A stretch of DNA of 64,000 nucleotides from Lapidilactobacillus bayanensis (GCF_003946695.1 NZ_RHOX01000007.1:43639-107638), one strand, 5' to 3'. Counted from the stretch's first letter, positions 30,575 to 39,913 are shown. Notes: generated by a model from the letters alone, not told the origin. A program made the numbers and translations.

Positions 30575-30748
30575 TTAGTTACGAAAGAATTTAACTATCA
30601 CAACAGTGTACGGTAAACATAATATTAGACAAGCAATGATTGGAATCGAAATGGACAACCATAAAGGAAAGCCCGCCCAAAATTGTTTCAATGATAACCC
30701 AATTATCATGACGATGGCATAGCCAATGTATGCGATCCACTTGAGCAT
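30575..30748 (-). CDS. Small membrane protein, 57 residues, unknown function
   Basis: Starts MLKWIAYIGYAIVMIIGLSL, then KQFWAGFPLW and a second hydrophobic segment SISIPIIACLILCLPYTVVI, ending in VKFFRN. Two transmembrane helices are clear. AGGTGGGT lies just before the ATG. It precedes the 69-residue small membrane protein by 118 bp. No family recognised. The region 30749-31140 upstream shows no gene or structure I can support. Confidence 0.6.
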   Translation of the reverse strand: MLKWIAYIGYAIVMIIGLSLKQFWAGFPLWLSISIPIIACLILCLPYTVVIVKFFRN

Positions 30749-31140
30749 CTACCCACCTGCTTACTGGCAGTAACTTAATTGAGTGACTTTTTGCACAATA
30801 TCATATCTTCATCATACAATTTAATAAAAAATAGTCAATCTAAGATTTACCAATTCCAACTGTTCATATTCAATTTTTATTTCTTAGCATGAATTTACCT
30901 TGAAACTGGCTTTGATGGCTGACGCTAACACAACATTATTAGTTTCCACTACTAATCTTCAACAACCAATTTATTCAGTTTTTCATTCTCAACCGAGTGT
31001 TCACCTTGCTGTCTGATCAAAAAATAAATCAAACTGATTTGTGTTGTTAATCAGTAAGCGTGATGCAGCTTTTCTAATCTTTATAACGCACTAGCTTGCA
31101 AGTTCAATTGTTTTAGACCCGACGCTCCCGATTCTCCTGA

Positions 31141-31716
31141 TTATCTAAGTAACTTAAGTGCAATGTAACCACAAATAAATGTGATCATCATAAAAACGAC
31201 TGTCACAAGTATGACCAACAATATTTTTTGACCACGCGCAGAATTATTATTCTGTTTTTCTTCAACGGGTAATTGCTGATTGTCTAGAAAAGCAAGAATT
31301 TCTTGATAGGTTCGTAAATCATTCAGCTTCTTGAGATTCTCAATCCTAAATGCCGCGAACAGCAAAACAGCAATAAGCGGCAACATGATCAACAAAGCCC
31401 ACCAATCAAAGATTAAGATAGCAGGTATGGTTAGTACTGCCAGCGACAGCATTGCACCGAACATCACCGCACTCCACTGTTTCAATGCAGCATGATTAAG
31501 CTCATGTTTCATCATCTTCACATCTCCTTTAACTAATTCATCTAAGGAAACATTAAAGACTTCACCTAATAGCAACAGATTTTGAACATCAGGGTAACTG
31601 CGTTCATTTTCCCAATTCGAAATCGTTTGCCGCGATACAAAAATCTTTTCAGATAAATCCTCTTGAGAAAGGTGCTGCGCTTCTCGATGTTTCTTAATTT
31701 GAAAACTCAGATCCAT
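31141..31716 (-). CDS. XRE-family regulator with C-terminal membrane segments
   Basis: A 191-residue protein. The N-terminal helix-turn-helix (residues 4-58) contains LSQEDLSEKIFVSRQTISNW and ENERSYPDVQNLLLLGEVFN, the Xre/Cro type. After the DNA-binding domain come three hydrophobic segments, two around residues 85-120 and one at the C-terminus. The ATG at 31716 follows AAAGGAG with nine-base spacing. A perfect 18-bp palindrome lies 83 bp upstream and could be its operator. The signal and target are unknown. Confidence 0.82.
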   Translation of the reverse strand: MDLSFQIKKHREAQHLSQEDLSEKIFVSRQTISNWENERSYPDVQNLLLLGEVFNVSLDELVKGDVKMMKHELNHAALKQWSAVMFGAMLSLAVLTIPAILIFDWWALLIMLPLIAVLLFAAFRIENLKKLNDLRTYQEILAFLDNQQLPVEEKQNNNSARGQKILLVILVTVVFMMITFICGYIALKLLR

Positions 31717-31798
31717 TTCTAACATCTCCTTTAATCTCAATTTAGTCAAAGTTCGATTAAGCCGCTAGCAAATGTCGTTGTCATTGCGCAAAAAAGTA

Positions 31799-31816
31799 TG
31801 TCAAAAGTTTTTGACA
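31799..31816. promoter_or_regulatory. Perfect palindrome upstream of the XRE gene, possible operator
   Basis: TGTCAAAA-GT-TTTTGACA, an uninterrupted 8+8 inverted repeat. It contains a TTGACA -35-like hexamer on both strands. Placement in the leader of a helix-turn-helix gene suggests autoregulation. The rest of 31717-32019 shows no further feature I can support. Confidence 0.5.
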
Positions 31817-32019
31817 ATCTGATCATGACCGTTATAGCGCCTCTCCGTACGGAAAATCTTAACGGCATTCTATTTAGTTGACTGCTACAATGATAAAAAA
31901 AGGGACCTGCTTTTTTGCACGTCCGAAGTAACACCACGATTAACCGGTGAAACTGTCTATTTCTCTTTAGCCTGATTCACGGTGACGTTTAATCATCATG
32001 AAATCAGCTATTGATTTGC

Positions 32020-32781
32020 TTAAATATTTGCTAGTATTTGTGAACAAATCTCCAGCCCAAATTGATGTGAATCATCGCCCCAGTTACGCTCGTCATAATC
32101 TTCTAGATTTGCTAGTGAATCCGCAGTAAATAAAATTTGCGCAAAATCAACATTACGAAATTGTGCACACGCCGCTAAAGCCGCACATTCCATCTCGACA
32201 GTTGCTGCACCTAATTTGCGAAATTGCGTCACCTTTTCGGAGGTCTCTCTGAAAAATCCATCCGTCGTCCAAGTGATGATCTCATCACTTGTCATCCCTA
32301 AATTAACAATTTCCTTTTCAATTCGCGTTAAAAAGGCGGACTCGAGGTTAATCAATCTACCGGGTTCGACATAGTGAAATGACGTCCCCTCGTCTCTGAT
32401 GGCACGAGTGGGAACCAACATTGTGTTTTCCGGTAGGTCCTCTAAAGCACCGGCAGTCCCAAATGCCAAGACATTTTCAACACCGTAAGCAATTAACCAA
32501 TCAAGTAATTGCGTTGCTGCAGGCGCACCGAGAGGAGCTTGACAAAGGGTCAGTTTTTCATGACCAATCTCAACTTCATAAACATCAGGACAAAAAGAAA
32601 TAGATTCGAAAGTGCCCAAGATTTTGTGAGCGTGCTGACTAAGAAAAAGGTCAATTTTGTCTTTAGAAACAAACGCATAAAGCAATTTCGAATGAAACTT
32701 AAACGGTGCGCGTTCGTGATTAGGCTCGAGTACAGCATGAGGGTCACGATCAAAATTTAGAAAAAAGGGTTCTTCAAACAT
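32020..32781 (-). CDS. Nucleoside phosphorylase (uridine phosphorylase-like)
   Basis: A 253-residue phosphorylase of the PNP/UDP superfamily, splitting nucleosides with phosphate. The phosphate/base-site motif reads VENVLAFGTAGALEDLP and the ribose-site motif AATVEMECAALAACAQF. The ATG at 32781 follows AGAGGAAG; a longer frame runs into a family A array and is discounted. Genes for other nucleoside enzymes lie within 6 kb. Which base is preferred is not clear. Confidence 0.85.
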   Translation of the reverse strand: MFEEPFFLNFDRDPHAVLEPNHERAPFKFHSKLLYAFVSKDKIDLFLSQHAHKILGTFESISFCPDVYEVEIGHEKLTLCQAPLGAPAATQLLDWLIAYGVENVLAFGTAGALEDLPENTMLVPTRAIRDEGTSFHYVEPGRLINLESAFLTRIEKEIVNLGMTSDEIITWTTDGFFRETSEKVTQFRKLGAATVEMECAALAACAQFRNVDFAQILFTADSLANLEDYDERNWGDDSHQFGLEICSQILANI

Positions 32782-32877
32782 TAGACTTCCTCTACCAATC
32801 AATTTAAATTTTAGCTGGGTATATATGAGATACAAAATAGCAGCGGGACATGATTCTGATTTCTGTTCGCTTTTTGC

Positions 32878-33498
32878 GCTCTGATTTAAAATGTGCTCAA
32901 GCCAACTGGGTGTCGCGTATTTAAGCGTGAATCTTGCTGCACTGATATGCATCAATCTTCCCGTTTAAATACGAACACCCAACCCGTTGCCTTTGCGCTC
33001 TGATTTTGAAACGTGCTACGAAAGTCTGACAACTCCGCTTAAGCCAGCAATGAATAAGTTCAAAGAGCGAACTTTTTCATTGCTTTCTTAATGCTCATTG
33101 TCAACCCGACTTTCTTCGCGCTCTGATTTAAAACGTGCTTAAGCCAACTGGCGACAGTGAATTTAAGCGTGAATCTCACTGTGTTAACACGCATTGATCT
33201 TCTCGTTTAAATTCATACCGCCAACCCGTTGCCTTTCGCGCTCTGATTTTGAAACGTGCTGTGAAGTAACTGCTGGTACGTAATTTAAGTGAAAATCTTG
33301 GTGTGTTGACACGCACCAATCTTTCCACTTAAATTAATACCAGCAACCCGTTACTTCTCCGCGCTCTGATTTTGAAACGTGCTGCGAAGCGCAGTTAGTT
33401 CCGGTTAAGTTCAACCAGTTTAAATCTTAAAACCAAGATTTTAACTGGTTGAAACTTAATCCTCACTAACTACCCGCGCTTCTCCGCGCTCTGATTTA
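32878..33498 (+). repeat. Family A array 3: five ~120-bp palindromes
   Basis: Five units with junctions near 33005, 33125, 33245 and 33365, each junction reading GCGCTCTGATTTTGAAACG or a variant. All have paired arms; the bodies differ. Unit 2 (arms AAAGTCTGACAA/TTGTCAACCCGACTTT) is the near reverse complement of unit 3 in array 2. Unit 5 has arms GCGCAGTTAGT/ACTAACTACCCGCGC around CAACCAGTTTAAATC. The array overlaps the last ~10 codons of the neighbouring ABC gene. Confidence 0.9.
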
Positions 33499-35104
33499 AA
33501 TCGATAACGCCATCTACTGTTTCCAAGAAATCTGGTCGGGCGAAATGATGGCTGACGACAATTAACGTAATATCTGTCATTGCTAATAGGGCTGACTCAA
33601 TATCATAAGCGGATTTTTGATCTAGAGATGCGGTTGCTTCGTCGACTAACCAAATACGCTTGTTCTGGTAAACACCGCGGGCAATGGCAATTCGTTCTCG
33701 TTGTCCGCCGGAAATATGACGGCCTGATTGATCGATCATCGTCTGCAATCCATCTGCAAAGATCGACATTGTTGCATCAATGCCACTAAATTTTAACGCG
33801 CGTTCCATAAGTTCGTCATCCTCATCTGCACCGAGCGTAATATTGAAATTTAACGAGGCCGAAAAAATATGCGGATTTTGAGTAATATAAACAATATTCT
33901 CATTTAAAGTTGCTGAATCAAGCTTCGAATATGCGACACCGTTAAGATAAACTTGACCGACTAACGGAGCGATGCGCCCAGTTAAAATGTTCAAAATTGT
34001 ACTTTTGCCAACACCGGACTTCCCAACAATGGCATACTTATTATTGGTCGCGAATTGATAAGTTAAATGCTCAATAATCGGCTGTTCTGAATGATCATAT
34101 GAAAAACTAACATTAGCTAATGAAATTTCACTGGCGATATTCTCATTAAAACTTGTTTTGACAAAATTTGTATGCTGGAGATCTGTAAAAGTATACTTGG
34201 CAAAAATTGGCTCTACCGTTTTCATCTCAATCACATTGGCCATTAAACCGGTCAAATTAGCAAAGATTGTTGCCGAAAAATATCTGGCCCCATTAATGAC
34301 GCCGACAGGAACGAGTCTCGCGAAGAACAAAAGACACGCGTGCCCCATGACAATTACCTGGCTCGTTAAACTGATAAAGTTAGAACTCCCCATCATCAAC
34401 CCACTGACTTTGGCTTGATGAACCTTCGCCTACGCTAAATCTTCAGAAGACTTATTCGTGATCTTTTGAATGACACTCTTGCGATTAAGTTGCATCAAAT
34501 CATCGAAGCCGGCAAAAATATCCGTGAATTTCGCCGTGAAATGCTCAGCAACTTTCGTCGAATGCAACGTTACCGCATTCATTTTAGATGTAAACAACTT
34601 GGGCACGGTAAGCATCACCACCAACAACACGCCAATGGTAATTATCATCGAATAATGAAATTGAATGATGACCCCGATACTCATCAAAATCGTTATCGCC
34701 TGCGAAATAACCAAGGCCAGCGTTTCAAAACCATAATCGTTAATAGTACTGATATCATTCGTCACCCACGAAATATAAGTGGCAACGTCAGTGTGATGAA
34801 ACTGTTGATAATCGGTTTTAATCAAATTAGCCGTTATCGCGTTTCTAATGTTCGTATCCATCGTTTGGACAGCGCGTTCAAGTGCAGCTTGGCTGGCCGC
34901 GATCTGAATACCCCAAATAATATTTGTGCCCTCTAGAATAATCAACCACATGATGACCGCTTTCGCATCGAACTTGACGATACTAGTCACGATATTCGCA
35001 CTTCCCAAGCCATACATTGTGACGCATGCAGCACCTAACACTTGCCAAAAAAGAACCAATAAATTTAACTTTGGCTCTTGTTTAAGACACTTCCATAATG
35101 ACAT
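33470..35104 (-). pseudogene. Half-size ABC exporter split by one in-frame amber codon
   Basis: Together 543 sense codons encode an exporter with an N-terminal membrane domain and a C-terminal ATPase: Walker A GKSGVGKST, signature HISGGQRERIAIARG, Walker B IWLVDEATASLD. A TAG at 34432-34430, directly after …NKSSEDLA, interrupts the membrane domain. Downstream the same frame continues with AKVHQAKVSGLMMGSS and no other lesion. Either it is a recent pseudogene, or the stop is read through or a sequencing error. It resembles the intact exporter at 46656-48233. The C-terminus (DLNQSAEKRG) is encoded by a family A unit. The start follows GGGGGAA. Confidence 0.85.
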
Positions 35105-35294
35105 TAAATTCCCCCGATACCAAATTGAATAACTAAACTTATTTCAGTATACGGTTTTGTAAATGAATGGACAAGATATTATTAAATAAAAATTAGCATT
35201 AAATTATAAAAAATTGAAATAGGTGGATCATCATGTTACGATCACTTTGTCGTGAATAGGAATTGTCGTAAAAACTTTGGCACCAGTTGGTTTG

Positions 35295-35345
35295 CTTTTT
35301 AAAATGTATTTAAGACAACTGGTCACAGTAAATTTAGTCATTAAG
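35295..35345 (+). repeat. Remnant half-unit of family A
   Basis: TTAAAATGTATTTAAGACAA and then CTGGTCACAGTAAATTTA closely follow the left half of array 3 units (TTTAAAACGTGCTTAAGCC, ACTGGCGACAGTGAATTTA). The right half is missing and the gene at 35361 begins instead. This suggests truncation of a unit at this point. The rest of 35105-35360 shows only a stray 8-codon frame at 35233. Confidence 0.6.
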
Positions 35346-35360
35346 AAAGGACATCAGTTA

Positions 35361-35684
35361 ATGAAAGTTATAGCCGTTTGTGGCAGTTTGAAATTTAAAG
35401 ATGAAATCATGAGAATCACTGAAGCATTAACGCTACAGGGAAACTGCTTGTTGAGCATTATCTATCCCACTAAAGCCAACTTTGATGATTATTCCGAAGC
35501 AGAAAGAGCGCAGTTTGCAAAAATGCATCGAGAGCGAATCAGAATAGCAGATGCGATTTTAGTTGTGGACGTCAATCATTATCTTGGTAAACAAACTCAA
35601 AATGAAATTGAATTTGCAAAAAGATTGAACAAAGAAATTATTTATTATACAGACTGGGACAACGCGTTCGTTCAACGGCCATGA
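35361..35684 (+). CDS. Nucleoside 2-deoxyribosyltransferase-like protein
   Basis: A 107-residue Rossmann-like protein beginning MKVIAVCGSLKFKDEIMRIT, then a segment with ERIRIADAILVVDVNHYLGK, then QTQNEIEFAKRLNKEIIYY. The order GSL…, ADAILVV…, and a G…T..EI motif fits the deoxyribosyltransferase/TIR-like fold, in which the Glu of the EI segment is catalytic. It is short compared with classical enzymes. AAAGGACATC lies before the ATG. It is isolated on the plus strand. Confidence 0.6.
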   Translation: MKVIAVCGSLKFKDEIMRITEALTLQGNCLLSIIYPTKANFDDYSEAERAQFAKMHRERIRIADAILVVDVNHYLGKQTQNEIEFAKRLNKEIIYYTDWDNAFVQRP

Positions 35685-35742
35685 CTATCTGTAAATATAA
35701 ACTGACCTCTCCAGAATTGCGGATAAAAAGATGGTAAGCATT

Positions 35743-37026
35743 TTAAAAGTCTCTTTTAATTTCGTCTAATTTTAATTTATCCATTAATCCGTTTGATGCC
35801 AACAGCCACAGTGAACGATCAACTTTCGGCCACTCTAGCTTATTTCGATTGCATGCCTCTAAGATTTCTCGTTGAGCGGTACTAACATATTTAGTATAGT
35901 TTTGTTCATAGTCAGTTGCGTAAAGTCCCCCCGAACGGAATAATGTCCTGGCATCATGAACATCAACAGGTACTAAGACGTTTTCCAAATGTTCCAATCG
36001 ACTTATAAAAATCAGCGAACTGCATGCTCTAACTAGCATTGCCGAAATTTTCGGTCCATATCCCTTAAACGCCTGGATCTTCTTTAACAATGTAACTGCA
36101 TCATTCGTACTGTTGAATACATTCAGCGGCTCGCCTTTGTATATTTTACAAAGTGCCTTACTATTTTCCAGCCATGCTTTCGCCATTGCGTTTGGATATC
36201 TTGATCCTAATGGTGTAAGTATCTCTCGTTTAATTGACTGTTCATCCATTGTAACAATCTTATTTGGAACAAAGTATTCTGGATGTGTATTGTATAAATT
36301 GAGTGCTTTACTATACATCGCACTCGATTTTAGTCCGTGATCATTAGAAGCTACAAAAAATAGAAAGCGGGCGTGTTCAATCGAACCTTTTTCTACACAA
36401 GCTGGAATTTGATTCTCTATTAAATCCATTTTTGCTTCTGTTATACCACTATCATCCGTACTATCATAAATCTTGTCAGCTCGTCGAACGACTTCGTCAA
36501 TTCTGTTCGTATCAACAATTAATCTATTTTTCTCGAATTTCTTTAAGCGTGAATTAACAGTATCTTACGCATTATCAAATTGCTGTTCAGCATTAATTAC
36601 AATGAAACTTTCGTCTTTTGAGGCCTTATCACAATAATAATCATTGATTTTCTTCAAAAAAGCGCGACTTTCTGGAGTAACCGAACAAGACTTGCTAGTC
36701 TGGTATTTAGATGTTTCAGTTGAAATTTTAAAGTAGAAGGTTATATCGGGAGTTTGAAATAGTTCGTTTATTTCTGCAACAAAATCATCATCAATACTAT
36801 CCGTGTTCGTCAACTCTGCTTTTCGACCAACTAGTGCTGAATTTATATCATGATCCCGTATCACAATCTTGTTCTTTTTGAGAGCTGATAACGTAACACG
36901 ACTATCCGTGAATAACTTATCACTCGCAGAGCAGTACGCATAAATCCCTTCATCTTTTTCATCACGTAATCTCTTTAAAATTGAAGTTTTCACGGCACTA
37001 TTAATTCCTTCAAATGCAATCAGCAT
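35743..37026 (-). pseudogene. Broken fusion: thymidylate-kinase-like domain plus HhH-GPD glycosylase-like domain
   Basis: One frame, interrupted by a single TAA (36567-36565). The first part (153 residues) begins MLIAFEGINSAVKTS, the thymidylate-kinase opening with a damaged P-loop (V for the second G). After the stop the frame continues DTVNSRLKKFEKNRL without gap into a second domain. There, KIQAFKGYGPKISAMLVRA is a helix-hairpin-helix and VLVPVDVHDAR resembles the catalytic-Asp segment of HhH-GPD DNA glycosylases. No Fe-S cysteine loop is seen. The downstream part could restart at ATG 36429. The fusion is an inference from frame continuity. Confidence 0.6.
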
Positions 37027-37497
37027 AATATCATCTTCTTATTCTCTTTGCTACTTTTCAAGTTCTTAATAACTTTTTCACCAAATTAGGTACAGAGATT
37101 AGAATAACCATTTGCCATATTAGATTAATAAAAAATTTAGTTCTACTAAAGCAATTGGCATTACAAGGTCTCTCGTCAAATAAATTGTCTTGATAAAGCT
37201 CAAAATACTTTAAAATAAAAACTACCTTTCAAATCAAATACTTTTAGTCCGGTATTCAGATAAAGTCGGGTAATAGTCTATAACGTAATCAATAACCTGA
37301 GTTTTAACTCAAGTTCGTGCTGCGTATCGATTTAATATTTCTAAAGACGGCATAGAGTCCATTCGTTTAAATCAGTCACTTGGTCGAGAAAGTACACACT
37401 TGATTTCGTGTGAAAATAAAATCCTTCCAATTAGAAAAATCCGCAAATTTCAGGTTATTCACCGCAAAAACTTGCGAATCTTTATTAGCGTTTAAAC
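37027..37497. other. Gap with no gene recognised
   Basis: An AT-rich 471-bp stretch between cytidine deaminase and the broken kinase gene. Apart from a candidate terminator at its right end (37433-37480), I see no open frame with a ribosome-binding site and no repeat. Confidence 0.5.
37433..37480 (-). terminator. Possible terminator after cytidine deaminase
   Basis: ATCCGCAA (37439-37446) and TTGCGAAT (37472-37479) pair with one G-U. On the minus strand it is followed by a T5 run. The loop is long (25 bases), so this is tentative. Confidence 0.45.
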
Positions 37498-37890
37498 TTA
37501 CAGCCACCATTCTGGTGTGAGTTCTCCCATGGTCATGACTTTACCAGATTCATAATCCATCAATACTTCAATCTTTTGATACTGCTTTTCCATAAGTTGC
37601 ACCATAAATTCCCGACAAGCACCACAAGGAGCACCACCTTTGCCATCTGACATCACGGCCAGAACACGCGTAAATTCATACTCACCGTTAGTAATCATCG
37701 TCATCAAGGCATTTTGCTCCGCACAAACACCTAGTGAACAGGATGTATCGATACAAACACCAGTATAAATTTGACCCGTTGTTGATAAAACAGCCGCTGC
37801 TACACCGCCAGCCTCCATGTGATCCGAAATTGCATGAAAGCCTTGAACGTTTTTAGCAGCCGCGTACATATCTTCCCATTGTTGATCCAT
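37498..37890 (-). CDS. cdd: Cytidine deaminase
   Basis: A 130-residue zinc enzyme of pyrimidine salvage, deaminating (deoxy)cytidine to (deoxy)uridine. Zinc ligands C56 (in VCAEQNALMT, with catalytic E58), C89 and C92 in PCGACREF. Length is normal for the homotetrameric class. The start follows GAGGGTTAG. It stands alone, though other nucleoside genes lie within 6 kb. Confidence 0.95.
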   Translation of the reverse strand: MDQQWEDMYAAAKNVQGFHAISDHMEAGGVAAAVLSTTGQIYTGVCIDTSCSLGVCAEQNALMTMITNGEYEFTRVLAVMSDGKGGAPCGACREFMVQLMEKQYQKIEVLMDYESGKVMTMGELTPEWWL

Positions 37891-38156
37891 TTGCTAACCC
37901 TCATTTCTTATCTGTATAATAATTGCCATATTTAATGCCATCATGTCCGATTAATTTTTCTGTTGCCAAATTAAATCCCATTTTGAAGTGCTGAAATTCT
38001 TTCATAACCATAATTCAGCAACAACATCTTAATGACAATCGGCGTTGACTCAAAGTTGGTAAACATCAAGCCTGTTTATAATTCGTTTAGCCCTCTTTAA
38101 TCTTCTCTTGAGTCGCTTCAATTAATCTAAATTATACCTGAGTGATTTTTGAATAA

Positions 38157-38200
38157 CAAACACAGTATGTCATCATGCTCACAATGACATACTGTGTTTG
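38157..38200. repeat. Perfect 17-bp inverted repeat with 10-base loop
   Basis: CAAACACAGTATGTCAT (38157-38173) and ATGACATACTGTGTTTG (38184-38200). Neither strand has a U-run after it, so it is not a standard terminator. It lies 126 bp before an XRE regulator gene and could be an operator or a decayed element end. The rest of 37891-38325 shows no gene. Confidence 0.6.
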
Positions 38201-38325
38201 AAGGAATGACTAATATTTTCAAGAGCAGCAAATTCCGTTGTAGCATTACTTCTCTCATTATCAACCACAAGTTGATTGGCAAAAGCAACAAATAATCGTA
38301 CGTTAAATACAAGGAGATGAATAAA

Positions 38326-39087
38326 ATGCTTATTCAAACTATTTTAAAAACTAATCGAATTAATCATCATTTTACTCAAGAACAAATCGCGGAGAAATTA
38401 CATATTACGACCCAAGCCATTTCTAAATGGGAGAATGGACAATCTATTCCATCAATTGACAACCTTGTCTTATTATCCGACCTATACAATGTTTCAATTG
38501 ACGAATTGGTTCAAGGTAGCCCATTTTTTAAAAAACCAAGAATTGTTGGCAAAACTTTCAATTATAAAAAAGGGATTCTATTTCTCATTAGCTGGATTTT
38601 AATCGCTTTATTTTTAACTGGTTTTGGTTATCAACCACTCTGGGTCTTTATTTTAGTCATGTTAATTGGCATTGTCTTAGTCTTACCGACTATTTTTTCA
38701 GATTACTGGATTATTGATCAGAAGTTTATTGAGATTCATCAATTTGATCATCATCCATTGCTAAAAATAATTGAATTAATTACTGGACTAAAAAATCCAC
38801 AACGAATCCCCTATACTGAAATTGATACCTTTGAGATTATTTACAATTCAAAAGTGAGATTGTCACCCTTTGATCTCAATCCAGATTACTTCTACGTCGC
38901 CGTCAATTACCACAATCAAACTATCGACCTGAATTTAGATACTTCACCAAAAGAGTTCTTACCCCAATTTGCATCCTTTTTGTCACGCCAAGGTATACAG
39001 ATCGTCGATAAATCGAATATCATCACGTTATTAGTTACTGACACCCCGCTATATGAACAACTAAGTACTCAAAAAAACAGCGATTAA
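38326..39087 (+). CDS. XRE-family regulator with membrane anchor and C-terminal extension
   Basis: A 253-residue protein. HTH in residues 1-60: FTQEQIAEKLHITTQAISKW and ENGQSIPSIDNLVLLSDLYN. Two hydrophobic segments follow at about 85-125. The C-terminal half (residues 130-250) contains YWIIDQKFIEIHQFDHHPLL and may fold as a PH-like domain, though that is a guess. The ATG at 38326 follows AAGGAG; an ATG three codons upstream is too close to it. It shares its general plan with the XRE protein at 31141-31716. Confidence 0.8.
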   Translation: MLIQTILKTNRINHHFTQEQIAEKLHITTQAISKWENGQSIPSIDNLVLLSDLYNVSIDELVQGSPFFKKPRIVGKTFNYKKGILFLISWILIALFLTGFGYQPLWVFILVMLIGIVLVLPTIFSDYWIIDQKFIEIHQFDHHPLLKIIELITGLKNPQRIPYTEIDTFEIIYNSKVRLSPFDLNPDYFYVAVNYHNQTIDLNLDTSPKEFLPQFASFLSRQGIQIVDKSNIITLLVTDTPLYEQLSTQKNSD

Positions 39088-39142
39088 TCCTGCATTATTT
39101 TATTGGTGTAACCAATTATTATTTTTAACATTTAATTTAGAC

Positions 39143-39180
39143 GTTAAACCCCCGCTATTGATTGCTAGCGAGGGTTTGTT
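39143..39180. terminator. Hairpin after the XRE gene, probably bidirectional
   Basis: AAACCC-CGCTA and TAGCG-GGGTTT pair around a loop (39146-39176). It lies between convergent genes, with only short T-runs on each side. Confidence 0.6.
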
Positions 39181-39190
39181 AAACATAACG

Positions 39191-39391
39191 TTAAAATGAT
39201 TTTTTTAATAAATCTTGCGCACAACGCATACATAATATCGGAGCATTTTCAAATTCCAGTTCTTTGCGTGGCCTGTTTTGCATTTCCGTTGATTGCGGTG
39301 GAAATTTCCACTTCGTCCAAACCTCTTCATAAGATGAAATTGTTTTACCACAATTATCACATTGGAATTCTTTGGTTGTTGAATTATACAT
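39191..39391 (-). CDS. Small zinc-ribbon protein, 66 residues
   Basis: Has two CxxC pairs: FQCDNCGK near residues 10-15 and LCMRCAQD near residues 53-60, typical of a zinc ribbon. The middle is charged. The ATG at 39391 follows AAAGGAAAAAC; a longer upstream frame lacks that site. No family is recognised. It may bind nucleic acid or protein. Confidence 0.65.
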   Translation of the reverse strand: MYNSTTKEFQCDNCGKTISSYEEVWTKWKFPPQSTEMQNRPRKELEFENAPILCMRCAQDLLKKSF

Positions 39392-39451
39392 TTTAGTTTT
39401 TCCTTTCAATGCATATAGTGAACTGCCGCGAAAACTTTGTAGCAAACTTCA

Positions 39452-39607
39452 TCATTTCTTGATTCGTCCGCGCCAAACAACCTGAATCATGGCAATGATC
39501 AGAAAGAAGATAGCGAGAACACCTAACGCTAGGATGCGGTTACCAGAGGTTTGAGTTTTGATTTCGCGCAAACGCTTATACACCAGTGCCTTTAAGGATA
39601 AATTCAT
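39452..39607 (-). CDS. Small single-pass membrane protein, 51 residues
   Basis: Begins MNLSLKALVYKRLREIKTQT, then one hydrophobic helix (ILALGVLAIFFLIIAMIQVV) and a basic tail WRGRIKK. The layout fits a membrane-anchored peptide. The ribosome-binding site is weak (GAAAGA), so this is moderately supported. It lies upstream of the zinc-ribbon gene on the same strand. Confidence 0.5.
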   Translation of the reverse strand: MNLSLKALVYKRLREIKTQTSGNRILALGVLAIFFLIIAMIQVVWRGRIKK

Positions 39608-39913
39608 GATGATAATCTTTCGTGACAGTCATTTCAACGGTCATCGAGCAACCAAAACTTGAAGTCTGTCAAGGCGTGTGTCGCTATCTGTAAAAATAGA
39701 TAGTGATTTTTTACAATACATTGTCATATATTTAGCCATTCTTGCAACATTATAGTTTGGTCAAATTTTTGAAGTAAACTGTGATCGCTCGTACGTTTGA
39801 TAAAAATTAAATTGATATTACTACCACCAAGAATGCTACTAACAATTTTTCGCGTATAGATAGCTTTTATTATGAATAACAATTACTTTAAAATATTTTA
39901 AGGTAGTTTTTAT
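39608..39913. other. Gap with one hairpin, no gene
   Basis: Contains CTATCT-(8)-AGATAG near 39686-39706, followed by a T6 run on the plus strand, which looks like a terminator with no evident plus-strand gene in front of it. Otherwise nothing recognised. Confidence 0.4.

Noticed and set aside
31746..31937. 63-codon minus-strand frame upstream of the XRE gene
   Set aside because: No ribosome-binding site, random-looking composition, and it overlaps the palindromic operator candidate.
34466..34936. 156-codon plus-strand frame opposite the ABC exporter
   Set aside because: Antisense shadow of the exporter membrane domain; composition is not protein-like.
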